Numbered from the stretch's first letter, positions 44,766 through 57,990 are shown. The stretch is 64,000 nt of DNA from Zantedeschia hybrid cultivar (GCA_030544215.1 JARZZO010000003.1:30756379-30820378); one strand, 5' to 3'. Notes: generated by a model from the letters alone, not told the origin. Made by a program: numbers and translations.

Positions 44766-46168
44766 GCCTTTTAAGTCTTCATCTCATGGATAATTATTAT
44801 TAGAAGAGTGGGTAACAGATGAATCCCTTGATTGCTATAGTTCCATGTGTCAGACATGCCCTTGTCATCATCCTAGCCTCCTAGGAAGGGGATGAAGACA
44901 TGTTGCATTAGATTGAACAAGGTCAAGAGGGACTTTTTTAAATTGTGGACCACTAAGGTATAGCAATCTATGAAAGACATAGGACCATTTCTCCAACCCA
45001 CTTAAAATGTGGAAGGTTCACTAGCTTTGTGTGCGTGGGGATGTTTGGCCTAGTCCAACTCAACTCATATTAAAGGAAATTGGGTTAGCCTAAGTTATAT
45101 AAATTAGGTTGGATTAAATTTAGGTTGACATTAGTTAAATCTAGACTGAGTTTGACAGAAAACAGGTTGACCCAATTTAAATTATTGACTTTTATAATAA
45201 TTTATATAAAAAGTAGAATCCTTCTAACAAACCATTGGTAAATAGGGTCAGTCCAATCCAACCCAATCTAACCCACTCACTATTGAATTTAGACTAAATT
45301 TGAGATGAATTTAAGTTAAATTTGAACTAAATTTGAGTTGGACTATTTTAAATTTAAATTAGACTCAAATTATCACATAACTCAACCTAGCCCGCCCAAT
45401 TTACAACCCTATTTATGCGTGAGGGTAGATACCTGATTGGCAGACCTTCAAGAGGCTGGCCTGGGTGCCCGTTGGTAAAGACCTAGCTCGCACCCCTTGG
45501 CCGAGGGAGGGTGGGGATCCATTGTCGACACCACTCTTCTCTCCTTTCAGATACTTTTGACATCAAGAAAACATTTGAATAATCTATACTTTTAATTCAC
45601 TCTCACCCCAATGTAATATGCTTGTAGTCTGAAAATTGAGTGCAAGATTGATGATGGAACTTGAGGAAGTCTGTCCAAATAAAGTACTTCTGATTTTAAA
45701 ATCCAAAAACTTATCAATTTTCAAAATGATGACTTTTAAAACAAAAAAAATAAATTCATGACAGTTTATAGCGAAAGACAACATGTTGGTTAAAATTGGC
45801 ACTCAAAATTCTGATTTTACTATAAGTTGAAAATGATGCAATCATTTCCATTTCTCACTTCAATTAATACATTTTGACTTTGTATTAAAAAAAAATACAT
45901 CTAAGTTGGTAGTCAAATTCCTACTTAATTATATAGGTGTTTTTATACTTGAAGATGAACTTTCATGAAGTCAAAATTGAATAATTACTACATTTATATG
46001 TAAAATAAACAACAATTGGTTAAAATTGACATGTAAACTGCCAATTTTGCTTCAAACTGAAATTGACTTTTTGCCAGTTTCACATTTGAACCAATAATGA
46101 TTTGGGATTTTCATTTTTCAACCCTCCAAAACTTTTGATATTACTAATCAGTCCTCCTGCTTCGACTA
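44766..46168. other. AT-rich intergenic DNA
   Basis: 45060-45400 has many short reiterations of TTTAAGTTGGATT-like sequence and its complement, as in eroded repeat DNA. A small GC-rich patch lies at 45420-45535. No gene seen. Confidence 0.45.
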
Positions 46169-46440
46169 TTACAAATAAATCTTCACAATCTCAACTTTCT
46201 TACAAAAAAAATCCTTTTGAGGGATTTTTTCATAACATTGTCAAGAGCTTTTTTGTAACATTTAGGAGTCTTGCACCAATTTAAGGGATTGTGATGGCTT
46301 ATAAGTAAAGGTTTTTTACATATAAGCACCTATAATCTTGCGATATTATGAAAAAGTTTTCCTAATTTGATTATTTACAAATAAATTCTACAATCGCAAC
46401 TTTCTTATAAATAAATCCTTTTAAGGACTTATTTGTAAAA
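46169..46440. repeat. Imperfect direct repeat of about 65 bp
   Basis: 46169-46232 (ATTACAAATAAATCTTCACA and on) recurs at 46373-46440 with the same order of CAATC, CAACTTTCTTA and AAATCCTTTT blocks. Diverged tandem duplication. Confidence 0.55.
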
Positions 46441-47031
46441 CTCCCATATACTTATTTATAAATTTTATGAACCTTTCATTAATTTACGGTAGATTGTGGG
46501 AGTTTATTTGTAAACAGTCAGATTAAAGAAACTTAAAGGCTTATATGTAAAAAATCCAATAAATAAATAGTTGTATTAGAGGAGTTTTTTTGTAAATACA
46601 TCATAATTGCAGTGTTAAAGTTAAACACATCTGATGATTTTACACGTTTTAACTTTCGCCTGGAAAAAAAAAAAAACAAAAAGGTACATCTACCCCAGCA
46701 ACTTAGCAGTTATTCATACACCTCTTGTAAGATGCATCTCTGTATAAACCTTTTATTGACATTTGACAATATTTAAGCAAAAGCCCCACAAGGATGAAAT
46801 GTGCTCCCTTCCTCCCTCAGCACAAACAAGTACACAGCCAAGAAATATGAATACATGAGGGTAACAACCAAGGTGGATAAAATGTTTTCTTTTAGTTCTC
46901 TCCTTGTTCATCTAAATCTCACTCCATTGGCACGTCCACCCAGGAAGCACACACTTGGTGGCTTCTTCAATCACACATTTATATATTATATATATACTCT
47001 CTCCCTAACATCTTTAAGTTTCCTTCTCTTA

Positions 47032-47037
47032 TTTATT
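47032..47037 (-). terminator. Candidate poly(A) signal of the peroxidase gene
   Basis: AATAAA on the minus strand about 160 nt after the stop codon, in a U-rich region as usual for plant 3' ends. Confidence 0.4.
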
Positions 47038-47193
47038 TTCCTCTAAGGATTTAAAAAGAAGAAAAAAAAGAAAGGAAGGTTGCCATCACCGAACCAGACA
47101 TCACATGTTACCGGGACACCAACAACACCGCAACAAGAAGAAGAAGAAGAACAAAGAACAGGAAGAAGACGACGCCCACTGGGCCTACTGGGA

Positions 47194-48189
47194 TCAGGTG
47201 GAGAGGGTGTTGAACTCGTCGCAGCGCCGGCGGACCTCGCCCATGTGCCCGGTCTTGATGCCGTGCAAGCTCAGCTTCTGCATGGCGTGCACGAAGTCTT
47301 GGAAGAAAGCGGTCTGGTTGGTGGCGTAGAGCTGCACGTAGCCCCGGGTGCGCGCGTCCGCCGCCAGCGCCTGGTCGGTCGCCAGCAGCCCCAGCCCCCG
47401 CTGCAGGTTCTTGTAGTACATGTTGTCGAACTTGTTGGGGGTCATCACGTCGTTGAACACGGCGGTGGTGGGGTTCTGCTCGTAGCCCGCGCATATCTTC
47501 CTCACGTCGTTTGCGAAAGCGGGGTCCGCGGCGGGGTCGACCCTGCCGCCCCTGGCCTGCAGCCCCATGCGCGCCGCGAACTCCTTGCAGTGGGCGAACC
47601 CCACAGTGTGCGCGCCGGAGAGCGCCACGAGGTCGCGCACGGTGAGGCGGCGCTGGGCGAAGAGGTCGATGAGGAAGGAGACGGAGACGTTGGAGCGGGG
47701 GAGGTGGCCCTCCACGGTGTCGGCGCGGGAGACGAGGCTGTCCTTGCGGCCGAGGCGCACGGGGTAGTAGGGGCCGCCCAGCATGGTGAGCAGGTCGCGC
47801 GTGGCCAGCGCCAGGATGTCGGCGCAGGAGACCACGCCCGGGCATTGCAGCTCCAGCGCCGTCTTGGCGCGCACCACCACGTCGAAGCCATCCCCAGGGA
47901 GGGACAGGTTGATGTCGGCGTCGCGCTCCGCGGTGTTGAAGGAGTTGGAGGTGATAAGCACTGAGGCGTCGCAGCCGTCCAGGAAGCAGTCGTGGAAGAA
48001 GAGGCGCAGGGTGCCGGCTGCCGTGGTGGGGCTGGCGATCTGCTTGTTGGTGACCGTCTCCGAGACGATGTCCGCCAACCGCGGGCACGTCTTCGCGTAG
48101 TAGTCCACCGAAAGCCGTGCGTCCGCCGCCGACGCCAGCAGCAGCAGCACGAGGGCCGCTGTTAGGACGGATGCTGAGGGCGGCCCCAT
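47194..48189 (-). CDS. Class III peroxidase, intronless, PRX31/41-like (331 aa)
   Basis: Secreted heme peroxidase of plants, oxidising phenolics with hydrogen peroxide in the cell wall or vacuole. The signal peptide is about residues 1-24. The distal site RLFFHDC has Arg62 and His66; the proximal heme ligand is His194 in LSGAHTVG. All eight conserved Cys are present (35, 68, 73, 116, 122, 201, 233, 323) for four disulfides, with calcium-site Asp67 and Asp74. Possible N-glycosylation sites are Asn94, Asn167 and Asn291. The length is normal. NTAERDADINLSLPGDGFDVV and VFNDVMTPNKFDNMYY are typical of the subgroup of Arabidopsis PRX31 and PRX41, which is also intronless; most class III genes have introns. 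The start is the first ATG followed by the signal peptide. The gene is very GC-rich against its AT-rich surroundings. An antisense open frame (47080-47964) is a GC artefact. Confidence 0.95.
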   Translation of the reverse strand: MGPPSASVLTAALVLLLLASAADARLSVDYYAKTCPRLADIVSETVTNKQIASPTTAAGTLRLFFHDCFLDGCDASVLITSNSFNTAERDADINLSLPGDGFDVVVRAKTALELQCPGVVSCADILALATRDLLTMLGGPYYPVRLGRKDSLVSRADTVEGHLPRSNVSVSFLIDLFAQRRLTVRDLVALSGAHTVGFAHCKEFAARMGLQARGGRVDPAADPAFANDVRKICAGYEQNPTTAVFNDVMTPNKFDNMYYKNLQRGLGLLATDQALAADARTRGYVQLYATNQTAFFQDFVHAMQKLSLHGIKTGHMGEVRRRCDEFNTLST

Positions 48190-48540
48190 GGGCGGTGGTC
48201 TCTCCTAGCACTCGCTGTTGATAGGTAGATCTTCTTGATCTCTTTGTGTGGGGGAGAGAAGGAGAGATATGTTTCCTCCTCCTCCTCCTCCGCCTCCGAC
48301 GAGAGGAAATGGTTGGGGCCGGGTTGGTGGGGGGAGTGGGGGAGGAGAAGGGGAGGACAGAGGAGGAGGCAGATCCGTTTGTCCTAACAGGGGCAATGGG
48401 GCAAAGGTGGTGGTGGTGATGGGTAGAGGGAAAAGAGAGAGGGTGGAGTCTGTGGTGGGGAGGGGTTTTAGGAAGGCGAACAGGGTGGGAAGCTCTCTAA
48501 TTTCTATATGAGGGCTCCTCCCATAGTTACGGGTTTGCAA
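48190..48540 (-). promoter_or_regulatory. Peroxidase 5' leader and core promoter region
   Basis: On the minus strand the leader is rich in CT and CTC repeats (about 48240-48300), common in plant leaders. A weak TATA-like CATATAGAAA lies at about 48503-48512, some 320 bp upstream of the ATG. The start site is not determined. Confidence 0.4.
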
Positions 48541-48631
48541 CGGACACGCCTAGCTGCATGTGTACGTGCAAATATGTAGGGGGGTTTTGCAAATATTACC
48601 TAAATATTCTCATTTATATAAAAAAAACTTT

Positions 48632-48634
<3 letters not shown>

Positions 48635-48694
<60 letters not shown>
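48635..48694. repeat. AT dinucleotide microsatellite (about 30 units)
   Basis: Uninterrupted TA repeat of about 60 bp. Confidence 0.98.
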
Positions 48695-48699
<5 letters not shown>

Positions 48700-48700
<1 letters not shown>

Positions 48701-50751
48701 TCTAAACTCTTTTCTTTACTCTAAAATGAGTCTTGGTTTGTAAGTGATATTAGTCATGACTTGACAATAGAGGATTCTCTGCATTGTAAAATGATTATGT
48801 AAGGTACATAATTTACGACAGGTTTTGTGTACGTATAAGATTCCTTAAGAGATTGTTTTTTAAAAATCTAATACGTAATTATGACTCAAATATTTTAATT
48901 TCACATATAACTCTGTTAAAATCGAAATTGTAGATTTGTCTATCTTATTTTTATATTATTATCGTTGTGTCGTAATACTTGCAAAAGGCCTAGGACAAAA
49001 ATACATTTATGAAAGGTATTCTTTGATTGGTACATTGTCCGGAAGAGAGAGAGAGAGAGAGATGGAAAGAGAAAGAAAGAGAGCGGAGGAAAAATTAAGG
49101 GTAAGATTAGATATGAGATATTTAACAAAATGCTAACAAATGGTAACGGTAAGGATATTTGTGTAATAGGGTTATCAAAAACAATGCATAAATTAGATAA
49201 ACAAAAGTGCAATTTCATTTTTAAGAAGATTATATAAACAACTATCCATAGTCTAAGTAATATTTTATGTGCCTATAAAAATACCTCTAAAAATCACAGC
49301 ATCTTGAATATCCTTTCTAGATTTATAAGATCACTATTTCCCTTTTTGCTGTCATTTGAAAGGTATATGTGTGATTGAATTATGTCGATACTTTTGGACC
49401 TTCCAATGCCCTCATTCACATGGAGATAATAATAAATAAGTTATTTATTATGAAAAATAAAAAAAAATACAAGATTCATCAAATCTCTATGTGCACGGAG
49501 GCATTGGAAAAGATCAAAAAAAAAAATCCAGAAGATCTCATGAATCCTATATGTGAGTGATGGTGCACCGTGAATGAAAAGGAAGAAAAAAAAAAAAAAA
49601 AAGAGTGCAACAGGTGAAGAAGTTTTTCTTTTTTCTAGTGCATGGATAAACAATTCCAAAAGGTGCCCAAGTGTAATACAAAGAGGCCTTGGTCATGGTT
49701 TACCAATCAATTGAAATGAATCAATATAATGAGGTTTATTTAGTGAATATATACATGGAACATGTATCCTACATGTCGAGCATTAATTAGACATGATAAA
49801 TACTTGTTCGCGGAAATAAAGAAAGTGCAAAAGAAGACATAATTATATAATTGAAGTCTTCTCATTTTAATGCAACTACAAGATAACCTCACAGCTCATG
49901 CTTATTTGGAAAATACTTTAATTGGGTTAAGAGAGAGAGAGTTTGAATTTACTTTGAGCCTCTTCTTTGTTTAGTCTTAGTTAATTGATTAAGCTCAAAT
50001 TGCACCATTACTTATAAGCTATTGGAATCATGGGAGACTATGCCAAAACGGTCTGAAGAAAAAAGTTGATTCTTTAGATGAACAAAATTGAGTATAGAAA
50101 GTCATTGGGATAATTGTATATATAATCCTATTAAAATAAAATTATACTTTTGTCTATTTTATTTTTACATTATTTTTAGTAACTCTATTGCATGCTAAAA
50201 AAAATTGTAACAACAATGCCCTTATTGTTGTCATCTATTAAATATCTCTTGTCTAACCTTAGTTAATATTTAATCAAAGTTAAAAGTGTTTAAAATATTT
50301 TTATTTTTCTCAATTATTTTTCTTTCTCTTTCCATCTATCTCTCTTTCTCTTTTTGGCACAATGTGCCCATCAAAAGAATACTTATTTTGTAAGGATAGT
50401 TTTGTCCAAATATTGAATTTGACGGTTGAAAAAGGACTATTCGTTGTACCCTTAATGAAAATTGATGATAAAGACATTTTTGACAAGATTATATATACAG
50501 TTATCCCAAAGTCATATTTTGTAGCATTTCAAGGCATTCCTAACTAGGATATAATTGATAACGGTGAATATGTCCATCAATTAACATACTTTTGGTTAGA
50601 TTGCAGAGATAGAAGTAAAAAAGAGATCTTCAACCCCTTTGGTAACATATTTCAGTTTTCAACTGATAAAATTATCATATAAGGTGTTACATGCGTATAT
50701 AACCTAAGAGGATGACTGAAATTCATCTGAAATTATTTATGATGTATACAC

Positions 50752-50753
<2 letters not shown>
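48700..50753. other. AT-rich intergenic DNA
   Basis: No gene seen. It contains a GA microsatellite at about 49045-49063 and a run of 17 A in 49587-49602. Confidence 0.5.
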
Positions 50754-50829
<76 letters not shown>

Positions 50830-50843
50830 TGGAGAGAGAGAGA
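50754..50843. repeat. Compound microsatellite (AT)n(AG)n
   Basis: About 44 bp of AT followed by about 25 bp of pure AG and a further impure GA-rich stretch. Confidence 0.97.
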
Positions 50844-51434
50844 CGAGTGCTACTATGTGGTGCACGGTCGGACCGCATGGGGCTTAAATTTTTATGTCCA
50901 TATTTTAAAAATAATAAAATTCATCATAAAATTCTAAATATTCAATTACTATCAATGCTATTTCTAATCTCCAATGGCTTAATTTTTACCGTCTGATCAT
51001 GAAGATCAATTACAGTCATCTGGTTTATACGTGTAAGAAATAAATTTAAAAAAAATAAAAATTACTAAAAAAATAGTCATATTACTTTAAGGTTGTTCTC
51101 ATCTTATTTTGACCACTAATTAAGGGGTTAAGACCCAAACATGCTCTGCAGCCGGATAGCACAACCTTGGCACTCCTCTATGTACCCACGCAGACATATT
51201 TGCGTGCTCCTGTGCTCATCCAGCTGTGTGCATAGGATATTAATTTCAACCATAAAATTTGCAATAGCCCATTTTTTTCAAGACATATGTGCGACCAATT
51301 ATCTTGTGAGGGTTTATATAAAATATTTTTGGGACAAAATGAATGGTGGATGTTTTAGTTTTAAGTCCTTACCATCTTTTAATTTTTGTATAAGTCCATA
51401 CAATCTGCATATTAATTTGAAACCTTCCACAAAC

Positions 51435-51590
51435 TTAACCCTCATAAAAAAGCCCCTCCAATTAGAAATGGTCAACAAAGAATATATTAAGAATTCGTTC
51501 AGTAGAGGTATATGACACATAGAACGAATATTTTGTAAAAAAAAAAAATTCTATGATTGCCAATCGAAGGGGCTTTTTTATGAGGGTTAA
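51435..51590. repeat. Fold-back inverted repeat, 29-bp arms
   Basis: 51435-51463 (TTAACCCTCATAAAAAAGCC and on) is inverted at 51562-51590 with 27 of 29 matches and a 98-bp loop. Sequence similarity appears to continue weakly outwards (ACAATCTGCA near 51400, AAGATTGCAG at 51591). Possibly a small fold-back transposon. Confidence 0.7.
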
Positions 51591-51599
51591 AAGATTGCA

Positions 51600-53116
51600 G
51601 GGGATTTTAAATTAATATGAAAATTGAAAAGGCTAATATTGAACATTAAAAGATTGTAGGGATTAAAAATAAAAAACCAATAAAGTATATATACAGTAAT
51701 TTGTGGGGAATATAAATTGAGAATCTATAGCTCCTAGGAAGGGTGAGCTTGAAGAATGACTACTCAATCACTACTGTACCAAGCATATGGAAATAACTCA
51801 AATTAAAATGTCAATTGGTGCAAATGTGTTTAACTATGTGCATACCGTAAACGGTGAGAAAAGAGTCGGAATGTTAAAAGGTGAATAGTTTGTTTCTCAG
51901 GTTTGTATATAATTATGTCATGTGAAGATATGGTAGAGAGCAGGGACATTGGTTTAACCTATGAACTCAAATTACAGGTCCAAATCTTGAAGAGCTTAGA
52001 AAATAATAATAGAATGATATAGTACATCATGTAGAATAAATGTAATTAATCGCCTGTATTATTTGTAAGTAGACTGTTAGTCTTTTTATTGCATCTGCTA
52101 TGATTTTCATAATGTGTAAACAAAAAAAAAATTATTCCACCCTTGAGTTTTGACTGCATAGATTGAGGCATGACAAAATTAGGGTCAAATGACTAAATAA
52201 CAACAGCAAACTGATAAATAAAACACAATTCAATATCATATTCAATACCACTAATTATGTCCAATAAAGTTGCCTACTTAAATAGGCTTGACAATATTAG
52301 ACAAATTACATGTAGCTTTACTTGTTTTCAAATCCACTTCAATAAACTTACAATAATAGTCTTGAAAGGAAATGACAATGCGTGATTCCCCATGTTAATA
52401 GATATACCAACAACGCTAACCACGTTGGGATCTGGGGAAAATATAGTAAAGATCTCAAATCAGCAGAAATTTTGTAATGAAAAGTTGTTAGAAATGTTAA
52501 TTTTTTAATATATAAAATTAATTTTGGAATATAATATCCATGTAAAATATATAATACAAAAATAATTTATCCTTTTTAAAAATATGCAAAAAGTATGAGA
52601 TTAAATCATGCCCTTTTTTAATTTAAGAATTTTTAAATTTTCTTTTAGTAGATCATGATTTATTCATGAAAAATATCTTGAAATAAAAAAAGTATGACTA
52701 AATCCTTATCTTTCCCAAGGAAAAAATATACATTAATCACCATATGGATTTAGACAACTATCATCATTTCGGAATATGATTCGTAGTTATATCACTACGT
52801 ATGTAAGTGATATTTGCAATCCTTGCTTTTTCTTTACAATTATTTTTTATACATTTTTTAGACGCATGGAAATAATAGTTGACAAAACACTTCTTAGGTG
52901 ATCAGAATATTCTCCTTTATTCTTAGATCCATTTTTTGCTATTTCACTCGGAAAAGAACTTGAAAAGTATTTTCTCACCCACTTCTCACTACTGGCCCCA
53001 TAAAACTCCCATATGTTGCAGCAAACTGAAAGATAGGGAAAGCATTTCATTTTTTTTGATGTCAACAGTTTTATTCATGGATAAAATAAAAATGTTTAAT
53101 ACTTTCCATTTAACAT
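51600..53116. other. AT-rich intergenic DNA, nothing recognised
   Basis: No gene, terminal repeats or tandem array seen. Confidence 0.5.
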
Positions 53117-56110
53117 ACTCAATTCAACTCAACTAAGTATTAATCCCAAATAATTGGAGTCGACTATATAGATTCTTTGTTTTCACTCTAAACGATTTTG
53201 AGCTATCTCTTCTGAAAAGTTTAAAGTTTCCAAATCATATTGTACTACTTTCTTCCAAGTTAATCTAAGTCTACCCCTTCTTTTATTGTCCTCCTCTATC
53301 TTAATATGCTCCACTTTTTTAACTGGAGCCTCTCTAGGCCTACGCCTAACATATCCAAACCATCTCAATCTCCCTTCTCTCAATTTATTCTCAATTGTTG
53401 TCACTCATATCTTTTCTCTAATATACTCATTACGAATTTTATCTAGCCTAGTATGCCCGCACATCCATCTTAACATTCTCATCTCGACAACACTCATCTT
53501 AGAGACATGTTGCCCTTTCATCGTCCAACACTCGCTACCATATAACATTGCAGGTCTTATCGTCGTACGATAAAATTTTCCTTTCAATTTCGTTGAGATC
53601 TTGCGATCACACAAGACTCCCGTGGCAAGTCTCCACTTCAACCATCCTGCTTTAATCCTATGACTAACATCCTCATCGCACCCTCCGTCTTCTTGGAAGA
53701 TCGAACCAAGGTATTTGAAATTAGTACTTTCGGATATTGCCATCCCATCCAAATTAACTCCATCTTTTTCGCCTATCCGACTTTTACTAAACTTACAATG
53801 CATGTATTCTGTCTTAGTTCTACTTAACATGAAATCCTTAGACTCTAAGGTGCTCCTCTAAAGCTTTAGTTTTCTATTAACTCTCTCTTGCGTCTCATCT
53901 ATCAATACAATATCATATGCAAACAACATATACTATGGAATGTCCTCTTATATATCTTTTGTTAAATCATCTATAACTAATACGAAAAAGTAAGGACTTA
54001 TTGATGATCCTTGATGCATTCCAACAAAAATAGAAAAATCTCTTGTTTTCCCTCCGACCGTGCGAACACTAGTAGTTACTCCTTCATACATGTCTTTTAA
54101 TACTTGTATGTACCTAATAGATACTCTCTTGTGGTCCAACACCCACTATAAGACATCTCTTGGAACTCTATCATAGGTCTTTTCCAAATCGATGAACACT
54201 ATATGTAGATCTTTCTTCAAATCTCTATATTTCTCTATCAAGCTCCTGATGAGAAAGATAACTTCCATAGTTGATCAACCCAACATAAAGTGAATTGATT
54301 GGCCGAGATAGTTGTGTCAGAACGTAAACAATGTTCTACAACTCTCTCCCACAGTTTCATAGTGTGACTCGTAAGTTTAATTCCTCTATAATTTAAGTAA
54401 TCATGGATGTCTCATTTATTTTTAAAAATAGGTATGAGAGTGCTCTTCCTCCATTCATCTGGCATTTTCTTAAATACTAGGATCTTGTTAAACAGTCGGG
54501 TCAACCATTCCACTCCAACATCTTCTAAACATTTCCACACTTCAATAGGAATTCCATCAGAGCTACAAGTTTTACCTACTTTCATCATCTTCAATACTTT
54601 CTTGACTTCCAAAAATCTAATCATCTTAGTATAGTTCACATTATGCTCTGTTGTACATTCTATGTCCACTATGTTTCCATCATGATTATCATTAAAAAGA
54701 TTGTCAAAGTAGCTTCTCCACCTTTCTCTGATGTCTTCATCTTTCACCAACACTTTTCCTTCACTATCCTTAATACACCTAACTTAGTTAAGATCTCGAC
54801 ACATTTTCTCTTTTATTATTGCCAATTTATAAGTATCTTTTTCTCATTCCTTGGTTCCAAGTTTCTCATATATCTTTTTAAAGGTCTGGGCTCTTATCCT
54901 ACTAACAACATTTTCTGCTTTCTTTTTTGCTATCTTGTATTGTTCATAAGACTTTGGCAATCTTTTATACCATTCTCTTTTACTCTTCACCGCCTTTTGT
55001 ATCTCCTCATTCCACCACCACTTCTCCTTCGCAGGTGGACCATGTCTTTTAGACTCTCCGAGTACTTTTCCAGTTACTTTTCTAATCTTTAAAGCTATAT
55101 CTATCCACATAGTATTGGTGTCCAAATCCGACTTCCAATCATTCATATTAAGAAGTTCATTCTTAAACATCACTTGTTTCATCTCTTTTAATTCACACCA
55201 CTTTGTTCTAGCAGCAGTCTTCCTTCTAAACGTATCCGACCGCCTCCTGATCTTAATATCTAAGACCACTAACATGTGTTGACTTGTTAAGGCTTCTCCA
55301 GGGATAACGTTGCAATCCTTGCATCAAGCGCGATTTATTTTCCTTATGAGAAGAAAGTCAATTTGGCTTCTATTTTGTCCACTTTTAAAGATCACTAGAT
55401 GAGATTTCTTTTTTGTAAAATGAGTATTTGCTAATATAAGGTCGTAGGCCATAGCAAAATCGAAGACACTTTTTCCCTCCTCATTTCTAGTCTCAAAGCC
55501 AAAACCTCTACGAACCTTCTCATAATCCTGACGTTCACTTCCTACATGTCTATTGAGGTCCCTACCAATAAAGATATTATCTTCATTTGGTATGCTCTGC
55601 ATAAAGTTATCCATATCCTCCTAAAACCTCCGTTTACTTTCACTATCTAATCAAACTTGTGGAGCATAGGTACTAACTACATTAATCGCATCTCCCTCTA
55701 TAATTAATTTCACTAAGATAATTCTATCTCCTACTCTTCTCACCGTTACCACTACATCTTTCAAAGTCTTATCAATAATAATACCTATCATATTCTTATT
55801 TCTCTCATTTCCTGTATACCACAATTTGTAATATGTATTTCCTATTTCCTTACTTTTCTCTCCTACCTATTTAGTCTCTTGAATGCAAGTAATATTGACT
55901 TTTCTTCTCTCCATGGTATCAACAAGTTCCATCAACTTTCCTGTAAGAGACCTTATACTCCAAGAACCTACTCTGATCATCTCCTCAACCTGCACTTTCT
56001 GAAAATTCTTTATGTAGTAACATCTATTACTCTCCAAGTTTGTCTTATGTCCTTTTCTCTGTTCGGTTCCATGGACTAGCTTCTTTATCTACATCCGTCC
56101 ATGATGTTGG
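53117..56110 (-). mobile_element. RTE-type LINE, decayed, near full length
   Basis: Non-LTR element on the minus strand. The 3' end has the plant RTE pattern (GTCGACTCCAATTATTTGGG then a short repeat tail of TTGAG-like units at 53119-53133). Upstream on the minus strand are zones of endonuclease, reverse transcriptase and the RLRWFGYVRRRP C-terminus. A single ORF is usual in RTE. The 5' limit near 56110 is approximate. Confidence 0.85.
53183..55985 (-). pseudogene. RTE LINE ORF (endonuclease-reverse transcriptase), broken
   Basis: Minus strand, in order: endonuclease start (RVGSWSIRSLTGK, about 55985) with a QETK motif; endonuclease continuation at 55614-55324; linker at 55275-54844. RT blocks are at 54753-54412 (GIPIEVWK, PDEWRKSTLIPIFKNK) and 54240-53948 (FIDLEKTYDRVP, GMHQGSSISPYFF). 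The catalytic box near 53904-53931 reads FAYD instead of FADD, losing an essential Asp. The C-terminal part at 53830-53183 ends RWFGYVRRRPREAP and a TAA/TAG region. One frame is kept from 55614 to 54412, and a different one after about 54400. Inactive. Confidence 0.85.
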
Positions 56111-56125
56111 AATCCTTGCTCATTT

Positions 56126-57990
56126 AACACAAAATCCGGACGTCGATGTGGTGAAAAAATATGTTCATATATGATTCAATTTAAAACTTGAATAGGACGG
56201 TAAAAAATTTGGTCAAATAATTAAAAGATTAAAAAAATGATTTGATGAAGATATCTATAAATTTTTATCAAGATCTTCAGAAAGTCAAGATAACAACTAT
56301 AATGATGTAATAAATAGTTATTAATCAAATTATAAATTTCTGTCAATGAAAAGGTGAGTTTTTTTTATCATGTAATCTCATATTCTATGATACATAAGCG
56401 GTAAAAGTCTTACTTCAATTCGATAACATAGTATATTAAATGGAAACTCTGCCTAAGTATGAATCTCTTGTGTTTAGCCGGTCTCAAGTCCGAATAAAAG
56501 AGGAGGATTGCGGTAGATGGCAGCCAGCGTAAAAATTTTGTCACCTAAGGTCCCCATTCTCTCCTCCCTCTCTCTTTTCATGTCAGAATAATCTTTTGTA
56601 TCCCACTCATTTTCTTATCACAAAATGTACTTTCTCTTTTCAATAAATCATTTCTCTACATTTTCTAGGTTTTGAGATTTCTTTTTTTTTTTCCACTATT
56701 CTTAATCTTTCCTAGATCTAAGAATGCAAACCCTCTCTTAAGATGTCTTTCGTAAAAAGTTCTAATTAGAAGCTTCTTTTAGTCTTTTGATTTGTACTTT
56801 CAACCTAAAAAATATTAGTACAATTAGCTTTTTTCCTTAACTTTCCTCTAACAACCTCATCACTTTGTCCAATCTAGAAAGGTTTAATTGACAAACATTT
56901 ACTTAGAATTTAAAAGATCATGAAGTTGATTTTCAAAGTCTAATGTCTTCTCAAAAAACCAGGCCAAGAACTATAAAAGTTCAAAAATACTTTTCATTCA
57001 AAATTGTGCTAAAACATGTCTGTATTAAGAAAAATATTGCATGATTAACTCAACAATACGGGAAGTTTACTAAGGTCCATTCAAGGTTTCAATGCAAAAA
57101 AATTTCTGAAATTTTTATTAAGAAAAATAGTAATAATAAAGACTAATAAAATCAAACTAATGGATTTACCTAGGTCTGTTTGTAGTCTAATAGGAAAAAA
57201 AAATTGTATCTTTGAAACCCATTGGAAGGGGTTTTGGACGAGACAAAAAATCGTCCATAGATAATCAAACTATCATATGCTCTGGAAATAAAATTATATA
57301 AGGTATTCGGAAATGGTTGAAGTAGTTGAATAGGAGGATCACTGTGACTATAGTCCTTGGTAAATTTACTGAAGAATAAAATGATTTATTTGATATTATG
57401 GATGATAGGTTATAGAGGGACCGTTTCGTTTTTGTGGGTTGGTCTGGCCTATTGTTCTTTTCTTGTGGCTATTTTTCCTCCTTGAATTGGAAGGACTGTG
57501 TACGCTCCCTCTTCGATCTATTTCTTTACTTCCCCATGAATTGCATGCTTCTTACAATAGCAACAAATGTTTTTTAATGTATTGCATCGATTCTCTTGAG
57601 CAATATATCTAAAAATATCCGGAAATTCTTTAATGACACCATTTTGGACACAAAAAATAGGTTAGAAAATAATAAGTACACTAGTGCCGTCGGATCCAAG
57701 GATCGAAAACGTGCTCCTTGTAGAAATGCAAATTACTCCAGGATGCACGGAGAAAACAAGTTCCACCCAAAGACTACTATTCCTCTGTCCACTGAGGTCT
57801 TTCTTACAATAATACGTACACATTAAAGAAAGAGAGGGTCACAAATACTGCTTACATGCAATAACACTACACGTTAGTGTCGTTTTGTTTGACTTAAAGT
57901 TGGTAGGTGCCAGTCTTCAAATCATTAGCTCTAAAATCAATGAAATTAAGGGTTTCAAAATCTGTGATTTTAATTTTCAATAATCTTGAT
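56126..57990. other. AT-rich intergenic DNA
   Basis: No gene recognised. An open frame of 76 codons at 57596-57826 has no recognisable family. Confidence 0.45.

Noticed and set aside
47080..47964. 294-codon open frame on the plus strand
   Set aside because: It is antisense to the peroxidase gene and open only because of high GC content; no recognisable domain.
54643..55092. 149-codon open frame on the plus strand
   Set aside because: Antisense to the RTE LINE reverse transcriptase ORF.
57596..57826. 76-codon open frame as a small gene
   Set aside because: No family resemblance, AT-rich, no splice or promoter context that supports it.
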